64,000 nucleotides of DNA from Rhizobium sp. S152 (lineage in GTDB: Bacteria; Pseudomonadota; Alphaproteobacteria; Rhizobiales; Rhizobiaceae), in NCBI RefSeq assembly GCF_030380735.1, contig NZ_JAUDRZ010000011.1:124001-188000 (forward strand), read 5' to 3'. Below are positions 12,470-21,592 of this stretch, one piece after another. The notes under the pieces were generated by a model that saw nothing but the letters and a program-made list of their open reading frames with translations, was not told where the DNA came from and ran no database searches. Every line of letters begins with the position of its first letter. Within the stretch, counting starts at the first letter, position 1. Position numbers and translations under genes: made by a program.

Positions 12470-12859
12470 TCAGGCGGAAAAGAAACCGAAGACATAGCCG
12501 AGCGGAAGCGCCGCCAGAACCGCCTGCACAACCAGTAGTATATAGTTGACGAAAGTGCCTCCACGGTCGGACAGCAGCGAAATGATGCGCGCGAAGGCGG
12601 CCATTGCGAAGGCGGCACCGAGAACCAGATAGGTGTTCGGCTGCGCCAGCAGTATGGGTGCCAGACCGAGCGCAAGATAGACGCCGCCCGTCGAGCGCTG
12701 CTCGGCGTAACCGTCGCGGCGTCCTTCGCGCGGCTGCAAGCCGAACAGGCGCATGGCGTATCCCGGCGCGAACATGATGATGAAGCCCGCGAATGCGGTA
12801 AATGCCGCCGCGCAGAAAGCCAGTTGTTCGCCCAGTTCTTCGGGAAAATACAGTTCCAT
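12470..12859 (-). CDS. DUF4345-like small membrane protein
   Basis: 129 residues with four predicted membrane spans (about 14-34, 58-76, 78-95, 106-126). The middle segment RSTGGVYLALGLAPILLAQ resembles the DUF4345 family; that family call is from memory and moderate. Function unknown. It sits between priA and the F1 operon on the same strand. Confidence 0.65.
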   Translation of the reverse strand: MELYFPEELGEQLAFCAAAFTAFAGFIIMFAPGYAMRLFGLQPREGRRDGYAEQRSTGGVYLALGLAPILLAQPNTYLVLGAAFAMAAFARIISLLSDRGGTFVNYILLVVQAVLAALPLGYVFGFFSA

Positions 12860-12937
12860 AGATCGACCTCAAATCACGCCCAATGCGCTCCTTATGCCAC
12901 GATTGGCAAAGACCGCAAGCATCCGAGATCGGCTGAA

Positions 12938-15151
12938 CTATAGGAAGCTCTGCGGATCGATATCGAGCTGCACGTGGATGGAGCCGCGCTCCCTGGGCGA
13001 CTGTGCCAGCATGGTGCGAAGGAAGGCCTGCATGTCGGAGTTCCTACGCCCATGCACGAGCAACCGGAAGCGATGCCTTCCACGCACCAGCGCCAACGGC
13101 GCTTCGGCCGGCCCGAGCACGGAAATGCCGGTTACCTGAGGCGCGGCATTGCGCATGCTGCGCGCATGACCTTCGGCGTCCTGCCTTGTTTCCGCCGAGA
13201 CGATGATCGACGCCAGCCGCCCGAACGGCGGCAGGATCGCCCGCTCGCGCTCGGCGATCTCGCGCTCGTAGAACGCACCAGCATCGCCCGAGACGATCGC
13301 CTGCATCACGGGATGCTGCGGCTGGTAGGTCTGCAGCAGGCCGTGGCTCTTCAGACCCGTGCGACCGGCGCGGCCCGTCACCTGCGACAGCAGCTGGAAG
13401 GTCCGCTCGGCCGCCCTGGGATCACCGTTCGCCAACCCGAGATCGGCATCGATGATGCCGACGAGCGTCATCAGCGGGAAGTTATGCCCCTTGGCGACCA
13501 GCTGCGTGCCGATGACGATATCCGCCTCGCCCTTGGCGATGGCGTCGAGTTCCAACCTCAGTCGCTTCACCCCGCCCATGATGTCGGAGGAGAGCACGAT
13601 GGTCCGCGCCCCGGGAAAATGCCGCTCCACCTCTTCCGCGATCCGCTCGACCCCCGGCCCGCAGGCGACCAGATGATCGAACGTGCCGCATTCCGGACAG
13701 GCCTCGGGCGTATGCTCGTGGTAGCCGCATTGGTGGCACTGCAGCTGCCGCTTGAACCGGTGCTCCACCAGCCAGCTGGAGCATTGCGGGCATTGGAAGC
13801 GATGGCCGCAGACCCGGCAGAGCGTCAGCGGCGCATAGCCGCGCCGATTCAGGAACAGCAGCGCCTGCTGCTGCTTCTCCACCGTCTTGCCGATGGCCCT
13901 CAAGAGCACCGGCGACAGGAAGCCCCCGCGCTCCGGCGCATGCCTTCTCATGTCGACCAGATGCAGGTCGGGCAGCGCCGCGTCGCCGAAGCGTGTCGGC
14001 AGGTGGATCGTCGTATAGCGCCCGCTCTGGCCGTTGACTTGGCTTTCCACCGATGGCGTGGCCGAGACCAGCACGACGGGAAAATCGCCGATCCGGGCGC
14101 GCACGACAGCCATGTCGCGCGCATTGTAATAGACGCGGTCTTCCTGCTTGTAGGCGGGATCGTGCTCTTCATCGACGATGATCAGCCCGAGATCCTCGAA
14201 CGGCAGGAACAGCGCCGAACGCGCGCCGGCCACGACCCGGACCTCCCCCGTCACCGCCTGCCGCCACACCTTCTCGCGTGTCCGCGGCGCCAGATCGGAA
14301 TGCCATTCGGCAGGCTTCGCGCCGAAGCGATCCTGAAAGCGCTCAAGGAAACTTGCCGTCAGCGCGATCTCCGGCAAGAGGATCAGCACCTGCTTGCCGC
14401 GCTTCAGCGTCTCGGCGATCGCCTCGAAATAGACCTCCGTCTTGCCCGAACCGGTAACCCCATCGATCAACGATACAGCGAACTGGCCGTTGCGCACCTC
14501 TTCGAGGATTTCGTCGGCCGCCTCTTTCTGCGGACCCGCGAGCCGCGACGGCGCGAAGTCCGGGTCCGGCTTCGCCACAACAGGCGGAGGGGGCAGGAAG
14601 ACCGTCTCGAATATCCCCTGTGCGATCAATCCATCGACCACGCTCGTCGAAACGCCGGCCGCATGCGCCAGACCGATGCGCGTCCACGACAACCCGTCGC
14701 CGGCGGTATCGAGCACGCGGGCGCGCGCCGGCGTCATCCGCTCCGGGTCGCCGCCGACAAAGCGCAGCCCCTCCACCATCGGTTCCGGATCGAAAGCGTT
14801 GGGAACGCGCAGCGCCATCCGCGCCACCAGCCCCGGCGGCGACAGCGTGTAGCTTGCCACCCAGTCGACGAAATCGCGCATCTCCTTTGAGAGCGGCGGG
14901 CAATCGAAGACCTTGGTGATCGGCCGGAGCTTCTTCGGATCGACGCCCTCGTCTCCCCCCTCCCAGACGGCGCCGATCACCTGGCGCGGCCCAAGCGGCA
15001 CCTGCACCACAGAGCCGGGCTCGACCGCCATGCCCTCGGGCACGGAATAGGAATAGGGCGTTGGCGTGGGCAGGGGAACGAGCACCGCCACCGTACGCAC
15101 GGCGGGCGGCGGCTCGATCGGGCCAAAGAGGTCGGACGAATCTATGCTCAT
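12938..15151 (-). CDS. priA: Primosomal replication-restart helicase PriA
   Basis: 3'-5' superfamily 2 DNA helicase that reloads the replisome at stalled forks. The ATG at 15151 gives 737 residues (MSIDSSDLFGPIE); a TTG ten codons upstream in frame is less likely. N-terminal 3'-DNA-binding domain (VLVPLPTPTPYSYSVP), Walker A DGVTGSGKTEVY (231-238 core), Walker B DEEH at 327-330, and the family-specific zinc-binding inserts with paired CxxC motifs (CRVCGHRFQCPQC and CHQCGYHEHTPEACPEC). No strong SD is visible at the chosen start. Confidence 0.95.
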   Translation of the reverse strand: MSIDSSDLFGPIEPPPAVRTVAVLVPLPTPTPYSYSVPEGMAVEPGSVVQVPLGPRQVIGAVWEGGDEGVDPKKLRPITKVFDCPPLSKEMRDFVDWVASYTLSPPGLVARMALRVPNAFDPEPMVEGLRFVGGDPERMTPARARVLDTAGDGLSWTRIGLAHAAGVSTSVVDGLIAQGIFETVFLPPPPVVAKPDPDFAPSRLAGPQKEAADEILEEVRNGQFAVSLIDGVTGSGKTEVYFEAIAETLKRGKQVLILLPEIALTASFLERFQDRFGAKPAEWHSDLAPRTREKVWRQAVTGEVRVVAGARSALFLPFEDLGLIIVDEEHDPAYKQEDRVYYNARDMAVVRARIGDFPVVLVSATPSVESQVNGQSGRYTTIHLPTRFGDAALPDLHLVDMRRHAPERGGFLSPVLLRAIGKTVEKQQQALLFLNRRGYAPLTLCRVCGHRFQCPQCSSWLVEHRFKRQLQCHQCGYHEHTPEACPECGTFDHLVACGPGVERIAEEVERHFPGARTIVLSSDIMGGVKRLRLELDAIAKGEADIVIGTQLVAKGHNFPLMTLVGIIDADLGLANGDPRAAERTFQLLSQVTGRAGRTGLKSHGLLQTYQPQHPVMQAIVSGDAGAFYEREIAERERAILPPFGRLASIIVSAETRQDAEGHARSMRNAAPQVTGISVLGPAEAPLALVRGRHRFRLLVHGRRNSDMQAFLRTMLAQSPRERGSIHVQLDIDPQSFL

Positions 15152-15205
15152 CGGGCGCGACCATGCCCGCAACGAGACCAAAATGAAACCCGCGACATCA
15201 CGCTA

Positions 15206-16351
15206 TCAATCGTCATCATCGCCCTCGCCGGCGATGACACCCGTCAGCCGCATCCCCTCGATCCAGGTCGCCCCGTTCTCGCGGATCACCCTGCGCGGCC
15301 GGACCCCGCAGCGCTCGCGCACCGCCTCGGCCAGGCCCTCTGAATGCGTCACGATCCAGATCTGGCTGCTCTTCGACGCCTCCGCAATCATGTCGGCCAG
15401 CGGCGCCAGCATATCGGGATGCAGGCTCGCCTCCGGCTCGTTAAGGGCGATGAACGGCGGCAGGCGGTAGGATAGGAGTGCCGCCGCCAGCCCGAGAAAG
15501 CGGATCTGCCCATCCGACAGTTCGCGCGGCTGGAACACCCGGTGCGGGAAATCCGGAAGTGCGAGCCCGAATTCCGCCGTCTCTTCCGGGATCGGCACCA
15601 CCAGCCGCGCGCCGCCGAAGGCTGAGGCGACGACGCGGTCGAGATCATCAGTATCCTGCCGCGTGTGTCTCAACGTCGCGAACACCGCCGCCAGATTGGC
15701 GCCGTCCTCATCCAGCATCGGCCCGGTCACGGCAAGACAGGGCTGGCGCAGCGGCGAGGCGCGATCGGTGCGAAAGCCATGAAAGAACCGCCAGTTGGCG
15801 ACCACGCGGCGAAATGCTGATATCTCGGGAAAATGCCCGGCATCGCCAAGCAGCGCCATCGCCGTTTCCGAGGTCAGCGCCTGATCCGGATAGTCCTGCA
15901 TCCGTCCGGAGCCATCCCGCACCTGGATCGCGGGGCCCGCCCGCTTCATCATCGTAACCGGCCGCCCGTGATCGACGATCAGCTCCTCGGTCTTCACCTG
16001 CGGCTCCAGCGGAAAACCGGCCGCGGCCTTCGGCGGGCGCAAGCCGACCTCGACCCTGTAGCGAAAGGTGACGGCCCGCTCCTCGTCCAGAAGCTCGACC
16101 TCGAGCCGCACCCGCGCCGGGCCGTCACTCTGCTTGCGCGTGCCCGACCACAGCACCGAGAACATGCCGCCCTCGGCCGCAAGCTCGCGCACCAGCCGCC
16201 CGGTGACGGCCGCCTGCACCAGCTGCAGGGCACGATAGAGATTGGATTTGCCGACCCCGTTCTCGCCAAGAAACAGCGAGGTCTCCGACAGATCCATGCG
16301 GATCGAACGGAGCGACCGGTAATTCTGGGCGAACATGGAGCGGAGTTGCAT
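15206..16351 (-). CDS. Lone AAA-family (RecF/SMC-like) ATPase
   Basis: 381-residue single-ORF ATPase of the ABC/SMC-like predicted-ATPase group (AAA_21 type). Walker A LGENGVGKSNL near residues 28-38; signature-like LSDGQIRFLGLAAALL; Walker B FIALNEPEASLHP, with Asn in place of the usual Asp; H-loop WIVTHSEG. An acidic tail (GEGDDDD) ends the protein. Related proteins serve in DNA repair or as parts of defence systems, but no partner nuclease lies beside it here, so the role is unknown. It lies 54 bp upstream of priA on the same strand. Confidence 0.8.
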   Translation of the reverse strand: MQLRSMFAQNYRSLRSIRMDLSETSLFLGENGVGKSNLYRALQLVQAAVTGRLVRELAAEGGMFSVLWSGTRKQSDGPARVRLEVELLDEERAVTFRYRVEVGLRPPKAAAGFPLEPQVKTEELIVDHGRPVTMMKRAGPAIQVRDGSGRMQDYPDQALTSETAMALLGDAGHFPEISAFRRVVANWRFFHGFRTDRASPLRQPCLAVTGPMLDEDGANLAAVFATLRHTRQDTDDLDRVVASAFGGARLVVPIPEETAEFGLALPDFPHRVFQPRELSDGQIRFLGLAAALLSYRLPPFIALNEPEASLHPDMLAPLADMIAEASKSSQIWIVTHSEGLAEAVRERCGVRPRRVIRENGATWIEGMRLTGVIAGEGDDDD

Positions 16352-16372
16352 GCCCCGCTTTACCCCATCCGT

Positions 16373-17320
16373 TCAGCGAAATGAATGGGCATCGGCCATC
16401 TCGGGCAGGCTTGGCTCGACGAGAGGCTGGAAGCGCGCGTCGCCATCAAGCTTCAGCGCCTCGACGGTGTGCGTCTCCAGCGCCCTTGTGACGTCGTTGA
16501 TATCGCCATCCAGATGCTCGACCGGGATCATCTCTCCGATTACGAAATCGAAGCGGTCGCCGCGCTTGTTCAGGAGTTCATGAAACACCGTCATGTCGCG
16601 CAGCTCCGTCGACCACTTCGCGAACCAGTAGAACAGCCCGGAATTGCGCGCCGTCATATGCACCGGCAGGATCGGCAGATTGTACTTGCGCGCCAGCCCG
16701 ACGGCAGACGTCTTCCATGGACGCTCGTTGAGCCGGCCATTCGCCCAGTAGGCGATGCGCCCGGAGGGAAACAGCACCGTCGCCTTGCCCTCGCGCACCG
16801 CATGGTTCGTCAGCTGCAGCGTTTCTCGCGCCTTGAGCTTGCTCTTGTATTCCTCGCGCCACTCCACCGGAATGATCATCTCCGCGAAGCGCGGATTGAC
16901 GCGCACCGCATCGCGGTTGGCGAAAACCATCATATCCGGCCGCCGCGTCTTCAGAAGATCGAAGACGGCGACGCCATCGGCGATCCCTGTCGGGTGGTTG
17001 CTGACGAGAATGAAGCCGCCGCGCGCGGGAATGCGCTCGTCGTTTCTCACCGTGATTTCCAGATCGAGCAGGTCGCTCATATATTCGAAGCACTGGAAGC
17101 CTGGCATGTTGGCGATGTCGTTGGCAAACTTCATCGCCTTGTTGTAGCGCAGCAGCGTGTAAAGAAACGGCCGCATGACCGGCCACAGCGGATGGCCGAC
17201 GATCTTCTGGCCGCGCTCGGCAATCAGCGTATCGACGATATGTCCGGGTCTTCCCTGCGAAACAAGCGCGATTGCTTCCGCGAACTGTCCAAGTGCCGTC
17301 GTGGGTTGGCGCCGTGCCAT
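16373..17320 (-). CDS. PlsC-like 1-acylglycerol-phosphate acyltransferase family protein
   Basis: 315 residues with the glycerolipid acyltransferase fold. The first motif is NHPTGIADG (about 109-117), in which His and Asp are separated by five residues as in the hemolysin-like acyltransferases with NHPLGGLDG, rather than the canonical H-x4-D. The block LFPSGRIAYW and PVHMTARNSGLFY follow. Probably acylates a membrane lipid such as a lysolipid or ornithine-lipid precursor; substrate not inferable. Upstream of the AAA ATPase on the same strand, divergent from xerC. Confidence 0.78.
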   Translation of the reverse strand: MARRQPTTALGQFAEAIALVSQGRPGHIVDTLIAERGQKIVGHPLWPVMRPFLYTLLRYNKAMKFANDIANMPGFQCFEYMSDLLDLEITVRNDERIPARGGFILVSNHPTGIADGVAVFDLLKTRRPDMMVFANRDAVRVNPRFAEMIIPVEWREEYKSKLKARETLQLTNHAVREGKATVLFPSGRIAYWANGRLNERPWKTSAVGLARKYNLPILPVHMTARNSGLFYWFAKWSTELRDMTVFHELLNKRGDRFDFVIGEMIPVEHLDGDINDVTRALETHTVEALKLDGDARFQPLVEPSLPEMADAHSFR

Positions 17321-17463
17321 GCAAGTTCCTGCGTCGTTAGGAGAACATCAGGTCTCCAAGGTTATGATGGAAGCATGACAAGCACTTGGCCGGCATTAGC
17401 AATTCCATAACGGTCCCCCTTCACAATTGGCAGCCGTACCGGCGAATTCAAGGGGCTGCGACG

Positions 17464-18408
17464 TTGAACGAACTGCTGATCATCGCCGACCATAGGCTGA
17501 TGGCCGAGCGCGCCGCATGGCTCGAAAGCCTGGCACGCGAGCGGCGCCTGTCTGAACATACGCTCGACGCCTATGAGCGCGATACGCGCCAGTTCCTGGC
17601 CTTCATGACCGGCCACCTCGCCGGCCCGACGACGCTCAAGAATATCGAGGCCCTGCGCCCGGCTGATTTCCGCGCCTTCCTCGCCTCCCGCCGCAAGGAA
17701 GGCTCCGGCGCCCGCTCGCTTGGCCGCAATCTGGCCGGCCTGCGCTCGCTGCTGCGCTACCTTGAAAAAAAGGGCCTGGTGAACGCCGCCGGTGCCGGCG
17801 CGGTGCGCTCGCCCAAGCAGCCCAAGTCGCTGCCCAAGCCGCTCTCGGACGGGCAGGCTATCAAGGTCGCCAGCGACGAGGCGCAGATGCATGAGGAGCC
17901 CTGGATCGCCGCCCGTGACGCCGCCGTCTTCACGCTGCTCTATGGCTGCGGCCTGCGCATATCCGAAGCACTCGACCTCACCCCTGCCGACCTCCACGCC
18001 GGTGCCACGACGCTACGCATCACCGGCAAGGGCAACAAGACCCGCATGGTACCGCTGCTCTCGGTGGTTTCCGAGGCGGTCGCCCGATACAAGGCGCTCT
18101 GCCCCTATCATCTGGCCGACGATCAGCCGCTGTTTCGCGGCGCGCGCGGCGGCAAGCTGCAGCAGGCGATCATCCAGCGCACCATGCAGAAGATGCGCGG
18201 CGCCTTCGGCCTGCCGGAGACGGCAACCCCGCATGCGCTACGCCACTCTTTCGCCACCCATCTCTTGGCCGGCGGCGGCGATCTCCGCACCATCCAGGAA
18301 CTGCTCGGCCACGCCAGCCTCTCGACCACGCAGGTCTACACGGGTGTGGATTCCTCGCGGCTTCTGGAAGTTTACGATCGCGCCCATCCTAGAGCCTGTC
18401 CGGGCTAG
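17464..18408 (+). CDS. xerC: Tyrosine recombinase XerC with C-terminus altered by a TIR element
   Basis: Chromosome-dimer resolution recombinase acting at dif with XerD and FtsK. I choose the TTG at 17464 (MNELLIIADHRLM) because AAGGGG stands eight bases before it; the ORF could open earlier at 17386. 314 residues. All catalytic residues are present: Arg165, Lys189, His257, Arg260, His283 and nucleophile Tyr292 (QVYTG). The protein ends YDRAHPRACPG: after AHPR the codons come from the terminal repeat of the inserted element at 18391-18684, which also gives the stop. The core is intact, so function is probably kept, but the XerD-contacting tail is changed. Confidence 0.93.
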   Translation: MNELLIIADHRLMAERAAWLESLARERRLSEHTLDAYERDTRQFLAFMTGHLAGPTTLKNIEALRPADFRAFLASRRKEGSGARSLGRNLAGLRSLLRYLEKKGLVNAAGAGAVRSPKQPKSLPKPLSDGQAIKVASDEAQMHEEPWIAARDAAVFTLLYGCGLRISEALDLTPADLHAGATTLRITGKGNKTRMVPLLSVVSEAVARYKALCPYHLADDQPLFRGARGGKLQQAIIQRTMQKMRGAFGLPETATPHALRHSFATHLLAGGGDLRTIQELLGHASLSTTQVYTGVDSSRLLEVYDRAHPRACPG

Positions 18409-18684
18409 ATTGCAGCATTCTGCCGGAGCAGGTTTTCGTCAGGGCAAAGGCGATTGGCGAAGGGCATACCCCTAGGTACGGTCGAGCCGATCGCCTTTGA
18501 TCCTGGCGGAAAGATGCCCGGCCCCAACTGGTTTGCAAAGCAAACCACCGGGGTTGGCTGAAACGGGCCGCCTGATCGTTCGGCCGGCTTGGCCGTATGC
18601 GTTGGCTACGACGCGCGCCGGCCGAACGACCATCCGACTCCGTTTGAGCCAACAGAATGCTGCAATCTAGTCCGGACAGGCTCT
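18391..18684. mobile_element. 294-bp MITE-like palindromic element at the 3' end of xerC
   Basis: Two 32-bp terminal inverted repeats (18391-18422 and 18653-18684) match at 31 of 32 positions; the ends read AGAGCCTGTCCGG. There is no coding frame for a transposase. Inside are at least three further hairpins: CAAAGGCGATTGGC paired with its complement at about 18444-18500, a CCAAC/GTTTGC hairpin at about 18522-18556, and a GTTCGGCCGGC-type hairpin at about 18577-18632. No clear target-site duplication was found at its edges. The form fits a non-autonomous transposon-derived repeat of rhizobia. It overlaps the last codons and stop of xerC. Confidence 0.85.
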
Positions 18685-18778
18685 GAGGCGTAATCCTTTG
18701 TTAACACCTTCTCTTAAAGGAATATGCGCAGCCCGCGTGTAGAATGCAGGCGCCCATTTTCGTGACCGGAACACCATC

Positions 18779-19873
18779 ATGACGATCTCCATCGGCCACC
18801 GCACCCTTCACATCGGCCCGCACGGTCCGGCCTCGCCAGGCAATATCGTGCTCTGGCTGGTCGCCGCCTTCCACGTGGCGCTCGCGGCACTCCTGATCGT
18901 CACGCTGTTCTCGATCTCGCCCGCCCGCGCCGCCGAAGACGCCAGCTGCACCGGCCGCAACATCCTTACCGACCTCCAGCAGAGCGATCCGGCCCGCTAT
19001 GCCGAAGTCGTCAAGGAAGGCGATGCCGTGCCGAACGGCAAGGGCATCTTCTGGAAGATCGAAAAACCCGGCATCAAGCCGTCCTGGCTGCTCGGCAGCA
19101 TGCACGTGACCGACCCGCGTGTGCTCGACCTGCCGCCGCGCACCCAGTCCGCTCATGATGGCGCCGACACCATCGTCATCGAATCCGACGAGATCATCGA
19201 CGAGAAGAAGGCCACGGCAGCGCTTCTGATGAAGCCCGACCTGATGATGTTCACCGACGGCACCACCATCGAAAAACTGTTGTCGCCGCACGAGTACCAG
19301 CGCCTCAAGGCCGGCCTGAAGAGCCGCGGCATTCCGCTTTCCGCCGTCTCGCGCATGCGCCCCTGGATGATATCGAGCGTCGTGGCGCTGCCCGCCTGCG
19401 AGATGGCCCGCAAGGCAAAGGGCGTCCAGTTCCTCGACCAGAAGATCGCCACCGACGCCGTTGCCGAGGGCAAACAGGTCAAGGGCCTCGAGACCCTTGC
19501 CGAACAGCTGCAGGCCATGGCGGAACTCCCCACCGAATTCCACATGAAATCGCTGATCGAAACGCTGGAGCTCGGTTCGAAGATGAACGACGTCGTGGAA
19601 ACCATGACGGATCTCTATCTTTCCGGCGATATCGGCATGACCATCCCGATGCTGAAAACCGTATCGCCTGAAGGCGAGAACGATGACGGCGACTACGCTA
19701 CCTTCGAGCAGCGCATCATCCTCGACCGCAACAAGATCATGGCCGAACGCGCTGCACCGATCCTCGCCAACGGCAACGTCTTCATGGCCGTCGGCGCGCT
19801 GCATCTGCCCGGTGAGGGTGGAGTGATCGAGCTTCTGCGCAAGCAGGGCTTTACGGTGACGGCGGTGAATTGA
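18779..19873 (+). CDS. TraB/GumN-family protein
   Basis: 364 residues. One N-terminal membrane segment or long signal (about 22-50, ending SPARAAED), then a periplasmic TraB/GumN domain. The two family motifs are present: SWLLGSMHVTDPR near the start and AVGALHLPGEGGVIELLRKQGF at the end. The fold is related to metalloprotease-like EreA/ChaN proteins; cellular role unknown. The gene starts 94 bp after the TIR element, so its promoter lies in or just beyond that element. Confidence 0.88.
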   Translation: MTISIGHRTLHIGPHGPASPGNIVLWLVAAFHVALAALLIVTLFSISPARAAEDASCTGRNILTDLQQSDPARYAEVVKEGDAVPNGKGIFWKIEKPGIKPSWLLGSMHVTDPRVLDLPPRTQSAHDGADTIVIESDEIIDEKKATAALLMKPDLMMFTDGTTIEKLLSPHEYQRLKAGLKSRGIPLSAVSRMRPWMISSVVALPACEMARKAKGVQFLDQKIATDAVAEGKQVKGLETLAEQLQAMAELPTEFHMKSLIETLELGSKMNDVVETMTDLYLSGDIGMTIPMLKTVSPEGENDDGDYATFEQRIILDRNKIMAERAAPILANGNVFMAVGALHLPGEGGVIELLRKQGFTVTAVN

Positions 19874-19912
19874 GGGCTGCCACGGACCAAGCTCCACGCT
19901 TGCCGCAAAAGT

Positions 19913-20065
19913 CCCCTCCCCAACCCCTCCCCACAAGGGGGAGGGGCTAGTTTGTGGCGACGCCGAGCGCCGCTTTTACCCTTGCATCAGTTGAGAGAGC
20001 AAAGTTCTGCCGAGCGATTGCCGCCCGGAAGCCCCTCCCCCTTGTGGGGAGGGGTTGGGGAGGGG
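19913..20065. repeat. GC-rich paired inverted repeat (copy 2) between the TraB/GumN gene and lpdA
   Basis: Two 36-bp arms (19913-19948 and 20030-20065) are perfect inverted copies and enclose 81 bp. Arms are the same sequence as those of copy 1 at 3154-3309 apart from one or two bases, while the enclosed spacers differ. It lies between converging genes (TraB/GumN and lpdA). Confidence 0.88.
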
Positions 20066-20106
20066 TCTTACGACAAAGAGCAAACCGCGCGAGGATTAGC
20101 CAAACG

Positions 20107-20136
20107 AAAAGGCCGCGGTCCTCTCGAACCGCGGCC
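20107..20136 (-). terminator. Rho-independent terminator after lpdA
   Basis: Minus-strand hairpin with 9-bp arms GGCCGCGGT/ACCGCGGCC (20128-20136 and 20111-20119) followed by four T (20110-20107). It lies 24 bases past the lpdA stop. Confidence 0.88.
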
Positions 20137-20159
20137 CCTTCGAAGCTTATGGCAAAGCC

Positions 20160-21566
20160 TTACATATGGATCGGCTTGAAGAACGCGGCCAGCGCGGCTT
20201 CCTTCACCGCTTCCGACATCGTCGGGTGCGCGTGGCAGGTGCGGCCGAGGTCCTCGGCGGAGCCGCCGAATTCCATCAGGACGGCGATCTCGTGGATCAT
20301 TTCGCCGGCGCCGAAGCCGACGATGTGGCCGCCGAGGACGCGGTCGGTGGTCTTGTCCGAGAGGATCTTCACGAAACCATCCGTCGCCAGCATCGCCCGT
20401 GCACGGCCATTGGCCGTGAACGGGAACTTGCCGACCTTGTAGGCGACGCCTGCAGCCTTCAGCTCTTCCTCGGTCTTGCCGACGGAAGCGACTTCGGGCT
20501 GCGTGTAGACGACGCTCGGGATCACGTCGTAGTTCACATGGCCGTGCTGACCGGCGAGGATCTCGGCCAACGCCACGCCCTCGTCTTCAGCCTTGTGCGC
20601 CAGCATCGGGCCCTTCACCACGTCGCCGATCGCATAGATGCCGGCGACGTTGGTCTTGAAGTGACCGTCGATCTCGACGCGGCCGCGATTGTCGAGCGTC
20701 ACACCCGCTTCCTCGAGACCGAGGCCGGCCGTGTAGGCCTTGCGGCCGGTGGCCACCAGCACGACGTCGGCTTCGAGCGTGACCTTGTCGCCGCCCTTGA
20801 CCGGCTCGAAGGTGACCTTCGCGCCCTTGCCGCCCTTTTCGACGCCGACGACCTTGGCGCCGAGGTTGAAATCGATGCCCTGCTTGGCGAGCATGCGCTG
20901 GAACTGCTTGGCGACATCGCCATCCATGCCGCCGAGGATCGTGTCGAGATATTCGACGACCGTGACCTTGGCGCCGAGGCGCGACCAGACCGAGCCGAGC
21001 TCGAGGCCGATGACGCCGCCGCCGACGACGATCATCGTCTCCGGAACCTTCTCAAGCGCGATGCCGCCGGTCGACGAGATGATGACCTTCTCGTCGAGAT
21101 CGACATGCACGCCCGGGATGCCGGCGACGTCGGAGCCGGTGGCGATGACGATGTTCTTGCCTTCGATTTCCTGCACCTTGCCGTCCTCAGCCGTAACCGA
21201 GACCTTGCCAGCCGAGACGATCTTGCCGGTGCCGATGAAGCTGTCGATCTTGTTCTTCTTGAACAGGAAGGCGACGCCGTCGACATTGGCCTTAACCGTC
21301 GCATCCTTGTGCGCCAGCATCTTGTCGAGGTTCAGCTTGGGTGCAGCCACCTCGATGCCGAGCGCGTCCATGCCGTGGCCGGCCTGATGGAACATTTCCG
21401 ACGCATGCAGCAGCGCCTTGGAGGGAATGCAGCCGACATTGAGGCAGGTGCCGCCGAAGGTCGCGCGCTTTTCGACGACGGCGACCTTGAGGCCGAGCTG
21501 GGCCGCCTTGATGGCAGCGACATAGCCGCCGGGGCCGGTTCCGATAACGATCACATCATAGGACAT
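20160..21566 (-). CDS. lpdA: Dihydrolipoyl dehydrogenase (E3)
   Basis: FAD enzyme that reoxidises dihydrolipoamide of the 2-oxoglutarate (and possibly other) dehydrogenase complex. 468 residues. FAD GxGxxG motif IGTGPGGY, redox disulfide Cys41/Cys46 (GGTCLNVGCIPSK), NAD-binding VVGGGVIGLELG, and the catalytic C-terminal HAHPTMSE with His447 and Glu452. AAGGA precedes the ATG. It lies four genes downstream of sucB on the same strand. Confidence 0.97.
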   Translation of the reverse strand: MSYDVIVIGTGPGGYVAAIKAAQLGLKVAVVEKRATFGGTCLNVGCIPSKALLHASEMFHQAGHGMDALGIEVAAPKLNLDKMLAHKDATVKANVDGVAFLFKKNKIDSFIGTGKIVSAGKVSVTAEDGKVQEIEGKNIVIATGSDVAGIPGVHVDLDEKVIISSTGGIALEKVPETMIVVGGGVIGLELGSVWSRLGAKVTVVEYLDTILGGMDGDVAKQFQRMLAKQGIDFNLGAKVVGVEKGGKGAKVTFEPVKGGDKVTLEADVVLVATGRKAYTAGLGLEEAGVTLDNRGRVEIDGHFKTNVAGIYAIGDVVKGPMLAHKAEDEGVALAEILAGQHGHVNYDVIPSVVYTQPEVASVGKTEEELKAAGVAYKVGKFPFTANGRARAMLATDGFVKILSDKTTDRVLGGHIVGFGAGEMIHEIAVLMEFGGSAEDLGRTCHAHPTMSEAVKEAALAAFFKPIHM

Positions 21567-21592
21567 TGGTGCTTTTCCTTTTCGTTATTTAT

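Noticed and set aside
17464..18408. Tyrosine recombinase as a sign of an integrated element or genomic island
   Set aside because: Sequence and length match the chromosomal XerC, with no att site, tRNA or phage genes nearby.
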